Positions 43,768 to 51,525 of a DNA stretch of 64,000 bases are shown here, piece after piece (the first letter of the stretch is position 1; each line of letters starts with the position of its first letter). The notes beneath the pieces were generated by a model. The model saw only the letters and a program-made list of their open reading frames with translations, was not told the DNA's origin and ran no database searches. This DNA comes from DAOOVD01 sp035369845. Lineage in GTDB: Bacteria; Bacillota; Desulfotomaculia; Desulfotomaculales; Pelotomaculaceae. The position numbers and the translations under genes are program-made. The stretch covers positions 17,836 to 81,835 of the forward strand of contig DAOOVD010000005.1 of NCBI GenBank assembly GCA_035369845.1. The letters are read 5' to 3'.

Positions 43768-43893
43768 CCGCGTATGACTCCCGTCTCTTTTTTTGTTTTG
43801 CAGGCTTTCCGCACTCCGCTGCCGGCCTTTTCCTTATTTTTTCCTGCTGTTCCGGCTAATTATTACAAACGTCATTTTTGGTAAAACAGGCTG

Positions 43894-43954
43894 AAAAAAC
43901 TTATGCCCGGGCCAATAGGTTTGCGTCCGTTGAGCGAAACCTACCGCCTGGGCT
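43894..43954 (-). terminator. Riboswitch-controlled terminator upstream of purE
   Basis: On the minus strand GCCCAGG pairs with CCCGGGC (one mismatch) enclosing TAGGTTT/AAACCTA, followed by a short spacer and TTTTTT. The left arm GCCCAGG is part of the conserved riboswitch core AAAAGCCCAGG. Folding of the aptamer and the terminator are therefore mutually exclusive, as in known ON switches of this class. Confidence 0.8.
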
Positions 43955-44118
43955 TTTATCCCTCGCCGGTGTAACCTTCCGGAGATCAAACTCTGGATAA
44001 TGGAGGCTGGACATTGTTTTAACCTGCTGCCGACGTTCCTTCCAGCTTCCGACTTCCGGCAGGCCTGTACCGCTTGGACCGAGCCGCCTTGCAACCCAAG
44101 GCGTGGAACCCTAGGTAC
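43945..44118 (-). ncRNA. ykkC-family riboswitch, probably the PRPP (2b) subtype
   Basis: On the minus strand the ykkC core appears in order: CTAGGGTTCC (44114-44105), CGGTCCAAGCGG, ACACCGGCGAGGGATAAAAG followed by CCCAGG. ykkC subtypes bind guanidine, ppGpp, PRPP or nucleoside diphosphates. The operon downstream is entirely de novo purine synthesis, which is the context reported for PRPP riboswitches. No guanine aptamer core was found beside it, so it is not the tandem guanine-PRPP arrangement. The family is clear; the ligand is inferred from gene context. Confidence 0.85.
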
Positions 44119-44236
44119 ACTTTCTCTCCCGTTTGTAATTTTCTGGTTTTCGCAGGAAAATCAAAGAACGTCCGTCTGTGAAAACGACCGGACATTTACC
44201 TGAAATTATTTTAACAAAAATCCCGCCACACTTCAA

Positions 44237-44265
44237 TAAAAAAAGTAAGGCCGCTTCCGGCCGCA
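44237..44265 (-). terminator. Minus-strand intrinsic terminator between the MNT operon and the pur leader
   Basis: GGCCG-GAAG-CGGCC on the minus strand is followed by TTACTTTTTTT. No minus-strand gene lies within 2.1 kb upstream of it; the nearest is guaA, ending at 46411. It may be the original guaA terminator, now separated by the inserted plus-strand block, or it may shield the pur leader from antisense transcription. Confidence 0.6.
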
Positions 44266-44291
44266 CCGGCGTTTAAGCGCAGGCGCGGCGA

Positions 44292-44320
44292 TTGCAAGCA
44301 GCAGCGCGGGGTGTTAAAAT
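44292..44320 (+). promoter_or_regulatory. Promoter of the MNT-HEPN operon
   Basis: TTGCAA (44292-44297) and TAAAAT (44315-44320) with a 17-bp spacer, about 20 bp before the MNT gene ribosome site. Confidence 0.6.
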
Positions 44321-44346
44321 ATGAGATAAGAAAGGAAATGATTTCA

Positions 44347-44793
44347 ATGACGGCCCCAAAGCTCCTGCCTTACAATAAGCTTAGGGATTTTTTCAACTCA
44401 AGGGCTGAATTGACAGCCTTATACATTTTCGGTTCACATGCTGCCGGTAAGGCCGGCCCGTTAAGCGACATCGACCTGGCCTTTCTGGTTGATTATTCTT
44501 TGATTGATGAAAAAAATTACCCTTACGGCTATCAATCTTTTTTAACCGGCGAAATGATGAAGCTGCTCGGCACAAACGATATCGACGTCGTTATCCTGAA
44601 TACCGCTCCGCCGCTGTTAAAATTCCAGATATTGAAAAACGGCGACATTCTTTTCAGCCGCTCAGATGCAAAGGCTCTGGAGTTTTACGTAAAAACGTTC
44701 AACGAGTACCAGGACATCAGGCCGTTGCTTGCCGTGCAAAACATGTATTTATCCCGGAGACTGGGTAAAAAACCGGAGAGAGACGGTGGTTAA
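44347..44793 (+). CDS. mntA: MNT-type nucleotidyltransferase antitoxin (MntA-like)
   Basis: Minimal nucleotidyltransferase of 148 residues with an exact GSX10DXD motif: GSHAAGKAGPLSDID, then a third acidic position in NDIDVVIL. In characterised systems MntA adds AMP to the partner HEPN toxin and silences it. ATG 44347 is chosen because AGAAAGGA lies about 10 nt upstream. The HEPN partner starts at the next base after the stop. The operon is on the opposite strand to its housekeeping neighbours and has its own promoter. Confidence 0.88.
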   Translation: MTAPKLLPYNKLRDFFNSRAELTALYIFGSHAAGKAGPLSDIDLAFLVDYSLIDEKNYPYGYQSFLTGEMMKLLGTNDIDVVILNTAPPLLKFQILKNGDILFSRSDAKALEFYVKTFNEYQDIRPLLAVQNMYLSRRLGKKPERDGG

Positions 44794-45219
44794 ATGGTAG
44801 CCGACGCTGAAATGCTGCGCAGAAAGATAGCCGACTTAACTACTTATATCGACGAACTGCAAAAACTTCAAGAATATTCGCTTGACGAGCTAAGGCAAAA
44901 CCTGACGGCACTCTGGTCAATAGCCCACGGTCTGCAACTGGCGATACAAGTCGTTTTGGATACAGGCAATCACATACTCGCAGACCGGGGGATAAAGGCA
45001 ATGGATTATACTGAAGTAATTGACCTGCTCGGGCAAAAAAAAATCATCCCAAAGGAGTTTGCAGCTAAAATTCGCGGCATGGCAGGTTTCAGGAACATAC
45101 TGGTGCACGGATACACCACCCTTGATGTGGAGAGGGTGCATACTACCCTGCAAAATAATTTGGGAGACTTCAGGCAGTTTGCCTCATACATCTGGGCTTT
45201 CCTCGAGCGCGAGGGCTAA
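44794..45219 (+). CDS. hepT: HEPN-domain ribonuclease toxin (HepT-like, DUF86)
   Basis: All-helical protein of 141 residues with the HEPN RNase motif and target tyrosine RNILVHGY (R-X4-H-X-Y). The tyrosine is the residue AMPylated by MntA in known pairs. The gene follows mntA with no gap, the standard order for this toxin-antitoxin system. Such toxins attack tRNA or mRNA when released. Both catalytic residues are intact, so the module looks functional. Confidence 0.88.
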   Translation: MVADAEMLRRKIADLTTYIDELQKLQEYSLDELRQNLTALWSIAHGLQLAIQVVLDTGNHILADRGIKAMDYTEVIDLLGQKKIIPKEFAAKIRGMAGFRNILVHGYTTLDVERVHTTLQNNLGDFRQFASYIWAFLEREG

Positions 45220-45395
45220 AATAACGGGATGAGGTCCAGGCAGTTTATTGCGTATTGTCCGCTTTGCCCTGCAGCCCTTCACCCAGCGCTGCAGCCTTTA
45301 ATCTATTGTCCAACAAAGTTACTGTCTTGCACCGGACCTGTCCTCATCCAGCAATTTACGGGCCGATTTACCGGGTAAAGGCAGAGGAGGGGACA

Positions 45396-45572
45396 ATCGG
45401 GGTAAGTGTTTCCGAACTCGGACGGATGGCCGGAAAAAGCCCGCAAGCTTTCAGCCAGAAGATGAAGCGGGAGAGCTTCACGGTCGACGAATTGAAACAA
45501 ATCGCAGAAGCGGCAGGCTGTAAATATGAAGGCGCCTTTATCATGCCGAACGGAGAAAAGGTCACATACTGA
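45396..45572 (+). CDS. Small helix-turn-helix protein or its remnant (start codon unclear)
   Basis: About 55 residues resembling short Xre-like regulators: VSVSELGRMAGKSPQAFSQK, then FTVDELKQIAEAAGCKYEG, ending PNGEKVTY. A strong GAGGAGGGG site lies at 45384-45392, but the codons at suitable distance are ATC (45396) and GTA (45402), not standard starts. The next in-frame ATG (45426) would cut the HTH. The frame is open upstream to 45255, but that part looks non-coding. Either a rare start is used or the start was lost. It sits between hepT and fic and could be the Fic regulator. Confidence 0.45.
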   Translation: MGVSVSELGRMAGKSPQAFSQKMKRESFTVDELKQIAEAAGCKYEGAFIMPNGEKVTY

Positions 45573-45592
45573 CCGGAAGGAACAAGGTACAA

Positions 45593-46342
45593 ATGGATAT
45601 ATACAAAAAGATTGACCTCTATAAGGCCTCCATCGACAGGCTTCGTCCCTTCGAGGGCGAACTGCTGAAAGAGCTCAAAGCCTATTACCGCATCGGCCTC
45701 ACATGGTCGAGCAACGCCATAGAAGGCAACTCGCTTACCGAGAGTGAGACAAAAGTGCTTCTGGAAGACGGACTGACTGTCGGCGGCAAACCCCTGAAGG
45801 ACACCTTTGAAGCCCTGGGCCACGCGAAGGCTTATGATTTCATGTTCACCTTGCTGCGCAATCGCCGGATTACCGAGACCGACGCCCTGACCATGCACCA
45901 AATGTTCTACCGGGAGATTGATGCCGAAGCCGCAGGCCGGTACCGCACCCGCTCCGTCATCATCACCGGCTCAAAATACGCAGCGTGCAAACCAAAGCTG
46001 ATTCAGGAGAAAATAAACCGGCTGTTCCAATGGGCGGCCGAAGATCGGGACAAATACCACCCTGTAGAGTTTGCGGCACAACTGCACAAGCGGTTCGTGT
46101 TCATCCATCCGTTTGCCGACGGCAATGGGCGCATATCCCGCCTGCTGATGAACACGGCCCTGATTCAGGATGGTTATATGCCGGCCATTATTCCGCCGGT
46201 TCTACGCCAGGAGTATATCACGCTGCTGGAGAAAGCCCACAAAGATGACCGGCCATTCATGGGCTTCATCGCGGAACGGGTAATGGAATCCCAGAAGGAG
46301 ATTATGCGACTATTGCACATCCCGTTTCCAAAACCCGGATAA
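45593..46342 (+). CDS. Fic-domain AMP transferase
   Basis: Fic/DOC protein of 249 residues. The catalytic motif HPFADGNGRISR is complete. The N-terminal inhibitory helix SSNAIEGNSL carries the (S/T)xxxE pattern that blocks ATP binding in class II Fic proteins, so the enzyme is probably self-restrained. It transfers AMP to a protein hydroxyl; the target is unknown. It follows the HTH fragment by 20 bp and is same-strand with mntA-hepT. This gives two AMP-transferring enzymes in one small block. Confidence 0.9.
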   Translation: MDIYKKIDLYKASIDRLRPFEGELLKELKAYYRIGLTWSSNAIEGNSLTESETKVLLEDGLTVGGKPLKDTFEALGHAKAYDFMFTLLRNRRITETDALTMHQMFYREIDAEAAGRYRTRSVIITGSKYAACKPKLIQEKINRLFQWAAEDRDKYHPVEFAAQLHKRFVFIHPFADGNGRISRLLMNTALIQDGYMPAIIPPVLRQEYITLLEKAHKDDRPFMGFIAERVMESQKEIMRLLHIPFPKPG

Positions 46343-46410
46343 TAAGCAGGGAGCCCGCATGGAGCTCTCCGCAAACCCCGAATAATGTTCGCCGCGCCGC
46401 CGGTTTTCTT

Positions 46411-47952
46411 CTATTCCCACTCTATTGTCGCCGGGGGCTTGGAGGTGATGTCGTAAACCACCCGGTTCACTTCCTTGATCTCGCTGACGATGCGCGACGA
46501 TATGGCCTCCAGCACCTCGTAGGGCAGGCGCACCCAGTCCGCGGTCATGGCGTCCAGGCTGTGCACCGCCCTGACTGCCACGGTGTAGGAATAAGTCCGC
46601 TCATCACCCATCACGCCCACGCTCCGCATGTCCGGAAGAACGGCAAAGGACTGCCAGATCTGCCGGTAGAGGCCGGCTTTGCGGATCTCCTGCTCCACCA
46701 CGGCGTCCGCCTCCTGCAGGATGGACAGCTTTTCCGCCGTAACCTCGCCGATAATGCGCACGGCAAGCCCGGGCCCGGGGAAAGGATGGCGCCAGATCAC
46801 CTCGTCCGGCAGGCCCATCTCTCCGCCGAGCGCCCTCACCTCGTCCTTGAACAGCCAGCGCAGGGGCTCAATCAGCTCGAAGCGCATGTCTTCCGGCAGG
46901 CAGCCGACATTGTGGTGGCTTTTGATCACGGACGCCGTGGCCGTGCCGCTCTCCACCACGTCCGGGTAGAGGGTGCCCTGCACCAGGAAGTCGATGTGCC
47001 CGAGCCTGGCGGCCTCGTCCTCGAAAACCCGGATAAACTCCTCGCCGATAATCTTCCTTTTCAGCTCCGGGTCCGTCACCCCTTTGAGCTTCGATAAAAA
47101 CCGCCCGCGGGCGTCCACATAAACCAGGTTTATTTTAAACCTGTCCCTGAAGGTCTTCTGCACCTGTTCGGCCTCGCCCTTGCGCAGCAGGCCGTGGTTG
47201 ACGAAAACGCAGGTGAGCCGGCCGCCCACCGCCTTCTGCACCAGTACCGCCGCCACGGAGGAGTCGACCCCCCCGCTTAAGGCGCAGAGCGCCTTCCTGT
47301 CGCCCACCCGCCGGCGTATTTCGTCAACGGACCGCTCGAGGAAAGAGCCCATGGTCCAAAGACCCCGGCACCCGCAGATATCGTAAAGAAAGGCTTTTAA
47401 AATCTCCTGCCCCCTGGGAGTGTGCGCCACCTCCGGGTGAAACTGGACGGCGTAAAGGTTCCTGGACGGGTCCGCCATAGCCGCGACCGGCGCCTTGCCG
47501 GTAGAGGCGGTTACCGCAAAACCGGGGGGAGGGGACTCAACCAGGTCCCCGTGGCTCATCCAGCACTGTTCAACAGGCTCCAGGCCGGAAAAAAGCTTGT
47601 CCCCCGCCAGGACGCGCAGTTCGGTTTTTCCGTACTCGCGGTGGCCGGCGCGGGACACCCTGCCTCCCAGTTGCTTCGCCATCAACTGCATCCCGTAGCA
47701 GATGCCGAGAATGGGAATGCCCGCCTCGTAAACAGCCGGGTCGCAGGACGGGGCGTTGTCCTGGTAGACACTGGAAGGGCCGCCGGAAAACACAATCCCC
47801 TTCGGCTTCTTCGCCGTCAATTCCGCCAGCGGGGTCGAGTAAGGCAACATTTCGCAAAACACTTTCAGTTCCCGGATGCGGCGCGCGATCAGGTGGCTGT
47901 ACTGGCCGCCGAAATCCAGAACGATAACCAGTTCCTGCTCCGGTAAAGACAT
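46411..47952 (-). CDS. guaA: GMP synthase (glutamine-hydrolysing)
   Basis: Converts XMP to GMP. 513 residues. N-terminal class I glutaminase with the nucleophile in GICYGMQLMAKQLGG and a His-Glu pair in VQFHPEVAHTPRG. ATP pyrophosphatase loop is LSGGVDSSVAAVLV. C-terminal dimerisation domain ends with ITSKPPATIEWE, the usual terminus. It starts 1 bp after the hpt stop, forming a two-gene GMP-supply operon (salvage plus final de novo step). Confidence 0.97.
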   Translation of the reverse strand: MSLPEQELVIVLDFGGQYSHLIARRIRELKVFCEMLPYSTPLAELTAKKPKGIVFSGGPSSVYQDNAPSCDPAVYEAGIPILGICYGMQLMAKQLGGRVSRAGHREYGKTELRVLAGDKLFSGLEPVEQCWMSHGDLVESPPPGFAVTASTGKAPVAAMADPSRNLYAVQFHPEVAHTPRGQEILKAFLYDICGCRGLWTMGSFLERSVDEIRRRVGDRKALCALSGGVDSSVAAVLVQKAVGGRLTCVFVNHGLLRKGEAEQVQKTFRDRFKINLVYVDARGRFLSKLKGVTDPELKRKIIGEEFIRVFEDEAARLGHIDFLVQGTLYPDVVESGTATASVIKSHHNVGCLPEDMRFELIEPLRWLFKDEVRALGGEMGLPDEVIWRHPFPGPGLAVRIIGEVTAEKLSILQEADAVVEQEIRKAGLYRQIWQSFAVLPDMRSVGVMGDERTYSYTVAVRAVHSLDAMTADWVRLPYEVLEAISSRIVSEIKEVNRVVYDITSKPPATIEWE

Positions 47953-47953
47953 T

Positions 47954-48496
47954 TTATTCCCCCTTGTACACTCTCGGACTTAAAACCATTATGTAAGGAA
48001 AGTTGCGGTAGCGCTCGTTGTAGTCCAGGCCGTAGCCCACCACGAACTCGTCGGGAATGACGAATCCGTTGTAGTCGATATCCACCGGCACGACCCGGCG
48101 GGAGGGCTTGTCCAGCAGGGTGCAGACCTTGACGCCGGCAGGCCCCCGGGACTTGAAGTTTTCCACCAGGTAATTCAGCGTCAGGCCGGTATCGACGATG
48201 TCCTCCACAATAAGGACGTGACGCCCTTCAATGCTGCGGTCGATGTCCTTCAGTATGCGTACCACCCCCGAGGATTGCGTCGAGGCGCCGTAGCTGGACA
48301 CAGCCACGAAGTCGAAGTAAGTGGGCACGGTTATATGACGCACCAGGTCCGCGAGGAAAATCATCGCCCCTTTGAGAATGCCGACGACCAGCAGTTCCTT
48401 GCCCGCATAATCCGCCGATATCTGCCCGCCCAGTTCAGCCACGCGTCTTTGGATTTCCTCCCCGGAGAAGAGTATCCTCTCGCCGTCCGGATGCAC
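47954..48496 (-). CDS. hpt: Hypoxanthine phosphoribosyltransferase
   Basis: Salvages hypoxanthine and guanine with PRPP. 180 residues, with the PRPP loop VLIVEDIVDTGLTLNYL, the flexible-loop region FVAVSSYGASTQSSG, and the C-terminal FVVGYGLDYNERYRNFPYI. The GTG start has GGGGGGCG upstream. The leader of about 100 nt contains a terminator-like hairpin, suggesting attenuation. Confidence 0.96.
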   Translation of the reverse strand: MHPDGERILFSGEEIQRRVAELGGQISADYAGKELLVVGILKGAMIFLADLVRHITVPTYFDFVAVSSYGASTQSSGVVRILKDIDRSIEGRHVLIVEDIVDTGLTLNYLVENFKSRGPAGVKVCTLLDKPSRRVVPVDIDYNGFVIPDEFVVGYGLDYNERYRNFPYIMVLSPRVYKGE

Positions 48497-48526
48497 TCGC
48501 TTCGCCCCCCGTCCCGGTTGCTCCTC

Positions 48527-48582
48527 AAAAAAATAACAGCCGGTTTCACCCGCAGCCTCCCGTTGACACCGTAATGACCGGC
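48527..48582 (-). terminator. Possible attenuator hairpin in the hpt-guaA leader
   Basis: On the minus strand GCCGGT (48582-48577) pairs with ACCGGC (48544-48539), followed by TGTTATTTTTTT. It lies between the hpt promoter and start codon. The loop is 32 nt and no known aptamer core is obvious. Regulation by premature termination is inference. Confidence 0.5.
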
Positions 48583-48608
48583 ACTGCCTTACACCTCTCT
48601 TTGCTTAC

Positions 48609-48637
48609 ATGATAAGCGCAAGTCAACAAAATGTCAA
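48609..48637 (-). promoter_or_regulatory. Promoter of hpt-guaA
   Basis: TTGACA (48637-48632) and TATCAT (48614-48609) with a 17-bp spacer on the minus strand, about 110 bp before the hpt start. Confidence 0.7.
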
Positions 48638-48658
48638 ACAAAGCCTTTCCATAATTCT

Positions 48659-49381
48659 TCAATTTACGGCAGGCGGGTTTATGGCAATGTTCTTGTCGTA
48701 GTCCCAAAAGCGCAGGTTTATCTCCATGCCGTTTTTCGGGCTGTACTTGTCCCTGGCCGTAAGCGTCGCCTGGCGCAGGCGGTAATCCTCGGGGCTCAGC
48801 CACACCTTCAGAAAGTAGTCGGTCAGCCTCAACTCCAAAAAGGGGTCCATCAGGTTGGGGCGCATTTCCAGCACAAGCAGTTTCTCCCCGTCCACCCTCT
48901 CCTCGCCCGCGTACCTCAGTTCGGGAACGTCTTTGAAATTAAAATAGGAGAGGGGGTTCAGCTCGGCGTAGAAAAGCTCCGAGTCAGCCAGCTTGTTGCC
49001 CGGCAAAGCAATCCACTTCCCGGACGGCTGGTCCTTGAAGTACGAGGTGTCCCCCACCTGGACGAACTCGATGGGAGTGTTCATCATCACTCCCTTCATC
49101 CTGACCCTGTCCGGGGCCACCCTTTCGCCCTCCACCTTGCTGAAAAAATCCACGTTGGCCTTTCCCTCGGTCGTCAGCCTGGTTTCCGCCTGGTAGCGGA
49201 AGCTCGTGCTGGCCAGGGTCTTTTCCAGCCCGTTCTTGAGCATCTGCTCCGGCAGCGCCCCGCCGGCTCCCCGCGGCAGCAGGCGCCCGGCGCCCCAGAA
49301 TATCAAGGCAGACAACAAAATCAGGGCAAGCGCGGCCAGAGCCACCCTTCTGTTTAAAACCACCCAGCGCGTCGGCGGCAC
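48659..49381 (-). CDS. Membrane-anchored lipoprotein-carrier-like protein
   Basis: 240 residues: a short basic N-terminus, one hydrophobic helix (about 10-32, ALAALALILLSALIFWGAG), then an extracytoplasmic beta-rich domain (TSFRYQAETRLTTEGKANVD, VGDTSYFKDQPSGKWIALPG) that resembles the LolA/LppX-type half-barrel fold seen in Gram-positive anchored proteins. There is no lipobox, so it is a signal-anchored protein, not a lipoprotein. GTG 49381 is chosen because GGGGGGA lies 6 nt upstream. Function unknown; carrying a hydrophobic ligand or sensing the envelope are possibilities. Confidence 0.7.
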   Translation of the reverse strand: MPPTRWVVLNRRVALAALALILLSALIFWGAGRLLPRGAGGALPEQMLKNGLEKTLASTSFRYQAETRLTTEGKANVDFFSKVEGERVAPDRVRMKGVMMNTPIEFVQVGDTSYFKDQPSGKWIALPGNKLADSELFYAELNPLSYFNFKDVPELRYAGEERVDGEKLLVLEMRPNLMDPFLELRLTDYFLKVWLSPEDYRLRQATLTARDKYSPKNGMEINLRFWDYDKNIAINPPAVN

Positions 49382-49504
49382 CGGACATCCCCCCGTGCGG
49401 TACAACTCGGTCTACCCTATAATACTAGGATTCCGCCCGAAATATGACAGCATGCACGAGGGGCGCAATTCAAATGTTAAAGGACCGATTCCGGCAGACC
49501 CTGC

Positions 49505-49533
49505 TTGCGCGCCGGGAAGAAACAGGGTAAAAT
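49505..49533 (+). promoter_or_regulatory. Promoter of the MazG-like gene
   Basis: TTGCGC (49505-49510) and TAAAAT (49528-49533), 17-bp spacer, about 40 bp before the start codon. Confidence 0.5.
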
Positions 49534-49574
49534 TTACTCATCTGATGCTATTGTCACCAACGGAGGATTAGCGG

Positions 49575-49907
49575 ATGGAGATTAAAGAAATGCAGAAGGA
49601 AGTGGACGGCTGGATCAGCCAGTTTGAAGAAGGCTACTGGAGCCCCCTTTCCATGATGGCCCGCCTTACCGAAGAAGTAGGCGAACTGGCGCGGGAAATA
49701 AACCACCAGTTCGGCGAAAAGCCCAAGAAGCCGGAGGAGCCCATGGGCGACCTGGCAATGGAACTGGCCGACATACTGTTCATCCTGATCTGCTACGCCA
49801 ACTCTCTGAACATAGACCTGGAGGACGCCTTCAAGAGAGTGATGGCCAAGTACCGTTACCGCGACAGCGAGCGGTGGACGAAGAAAAACGCCGGCGCCGC
49901 CCCCTGA
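49575..49907 (+). CDS. MazG-like nucleotide pyrophosphohydrolase
   Basis: All-alpha NTP pyrophosphohydrolase of 110 residues, close in size to Bacillus YpjD. Metal-binding EExxE...ExxD pattern: MMARLTEEVGELAREINHQ and MELADILFILICYAN. It probably hydrolyses a dNTP or modified nucleotide as housekeeping. ATG has CGGAGG upstream. It starts a short plus-strand run with the DUF1015 gene. Confidence 0.88.
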   Translation: MEIKEMQKEVDGWISQFEEGYWSPLSMMARLTEEVGELAREINHQFGEKPKKPEEPMGDLAMELADILFILICYANSLNIDLEDAFKRVMAKYRYRDSERWTKKNAGAAP

Positions 49908-50058
49908 AGGCCGGCGCGGGCGCGCCTCATCCGCAGCACCGCCGTCCCTGCGCCGGCGGCGTCATTGTGTTTTTCGCTCTGTTGTATTACAATCTATCCA
50001 GTATTATTAAAATTTGCCGTCATCAGTGCCGCCAATTTTTCAGGAGGGCTTTATTTTC

Positions 50059-51492
50059 ATGACAACCATCATTCCCCTCAGGGGCCTGCGCTACAACCCG
50101 GAAAAAGTAAAAAACCTGGCCGAGATCGTGACCCCGCCTTACGACGTAATCGACGAAGCCGGGCAGGATTTTTACTATAAACGCCACCCTTACAACATCA
50201 TCCGCCTCGAATACGGCAAAACCCACCCGGACGACAATGAAAAAAACAACCGCTACACCAGGGCGGCGGCCGAATTTTCCGCATGGCTGAAGGAAGGGGT
50301 GCTGATCCAGGAGCCGGCTCCGGCCCTGTATTTTTACGAGCAGGAATTCACCTTCGGCGGCGAAAGGAAAATCCGCAGCGGCTTCATCTGCGGGGTGAAG
50401 CTCGAGCCGTATGAAAAGGGCATCGTCCTCCCCCACGAGGAGACCATGCCCAAGCACAAGGCGGACAGGCTGGAACTCATGCGCGCCTGCAGGGCCAACT
50501 TCAGCCCCGTGTTCAGCCTTTACGCCGACCGCGAAATGAAGGTGGATTCAACTCTGCGCGCAGCCGTAAGGGGCGCCGCCCCGGATATGAGTTTCACCGA
50601 CGAAAACGGCGAGACCCACCGCGTCTGGGTGATTACAGACCCCGGAACGATAAGCGCCGTCCGGCAGGCTATGGCGGACAAGCGCATCTTTATCGCCGAC
50701 GGCCACCACCGGTACGAGACGGCCCTGAACTACAAAAAGGAGAGGGAAGAGCAGGGAAGAGCAGCGGGCGAAGCCGGGACGTTTTCCGCAACGGCCTCCC
50801 GGTGCGCCGCGCCCGACGGCGGCACAAGCTGCCCAACAGGTTATGACCCCGCTTACAACTACGTCATGATGACCCTGGTCAACCTCTACGACCCCGGGCT
50901 GGCGGTCCTGCCCACCCACCGGCTGATCAAGAACGTGGCCGGCCTCGACAAAAACCGGTTAATCGCAAAGATAGAGGAAAACTTTACCGTTGAGGAATAC
51001 CCCTTAAAGCCGGACAGGAGCAACTTTCAAGATTTCCTGAGACTGCTGTCCGAACGGGGCCGAAGCTGCCCGGAAAGCGGGGCCGCTTCCGCCGTCCCGC
51101 CCCACAACCACGTGTACGGACTTTACACCGGAGAAGGCAGGCTTTACCTTCTCTCATTGATTGACCAAAAAAACCTCCGGCAGGCGATGCCGCCGGACAA
51201 GTCACCGGCCTGGCAGGGCCTCGACGTCTCCGTGCTGCACACGCTGATCATTGAGAAGCACCTGGGCATTTGCGGCGAGCTCCGGGCCAGAGCCGAACAC
51301 ATCACCTACACCCGCGAGGAGGAGGGAGCCCTCGCCGCCGTGGACGGAGGGGAGTACCAGCTGGCCTTTTTCGTCAACCCCACCCTCGTCGAGGAAGTCA
51401 CCGAGGTGGCAGCCAAAGGCGAAAAGATGCCCCAGAAAAGCACCTTCTTCTACCCCAAGCTGGTGGCGGGGCTGGTGGTCAACCGGCTATAA
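50059..51492 (+). CDS. DUF1015 family protein
   Basis: 477 residues. The N-terminus IIPLRGLRYNPEKVKNL followed by VTPPYDVIDEAGQ, the LPHEETMPKHKADRLELM segment and the FIADGHHRYETALNYKKE motif are hallmarks of DUF1015. Biochemical function is not known to me. The conserved ADGHHRYET cluster looks like a metal or catalytic site. ATG 50059 has CAGGAGGG upstream. A low-complexity insert of about 30 residues at about 235-265 looks like an expansion. It follows the MazG-like gene. Confidence 0.85.
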   Translation: MTTIIPLRGLRYNPEKVKNLAEIVTPPYDVIDEAGQDFYYKRHPYNIIRLEYGKTHPDDNEKNNRYTRAAAEFSAWLKEGVLIQEPAPALYFYEQEFTFGGERKIRSGFICGVKLEPYEKGIVLPHEETMPKHKADRLELMRACRANFSPVFSLYADREMKVDSTLRAAVRGAAPDMSFTDENGETHRVWVITDPGTISAVRQAMADKRIFIADGHHRYETALNYKKEREEQGRAAGEAGTFSATASRCAAPDGGTSCPTGYDPAYNYVMMTLVNLYDPGLAVLPTHRLIKNVAGLDKNRLIAKIEENFTVEEYPLKPDRSNFQDFLRLLSERGRSCPESGAASAVPPHNHVYGLYTGEGRLYLLSLIDQKNLRQAMPPDKSPAWQGLDVSVLHTLIIEKHLGICGELRARAEHITYTREEEGALAAVDGGEYQLAFFVNPTLVEEVTEVAAKGEKMPQKSTFFYPKLVAGLVVNRL

Positions 51493-51525
51493 AACGCACA
51501 TAAACCGCCCATTCAAAACCGGCTC

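Noticed and set aside
43861..44120. Tandem guanine aptamer next to the ykkC element
   Set aside because: I looked for the purine-aptamer core (ATATGG...TCTACC-like loops) on the minus strand on both sides of the ykkC core and did not find it.
45255..45395. Upstream extension of the small HTH ORF from 45255
   Set aside because: The extra residues are low complexity with no ribosome site, and the strong site at 45384-45392 lies inside this stretch.
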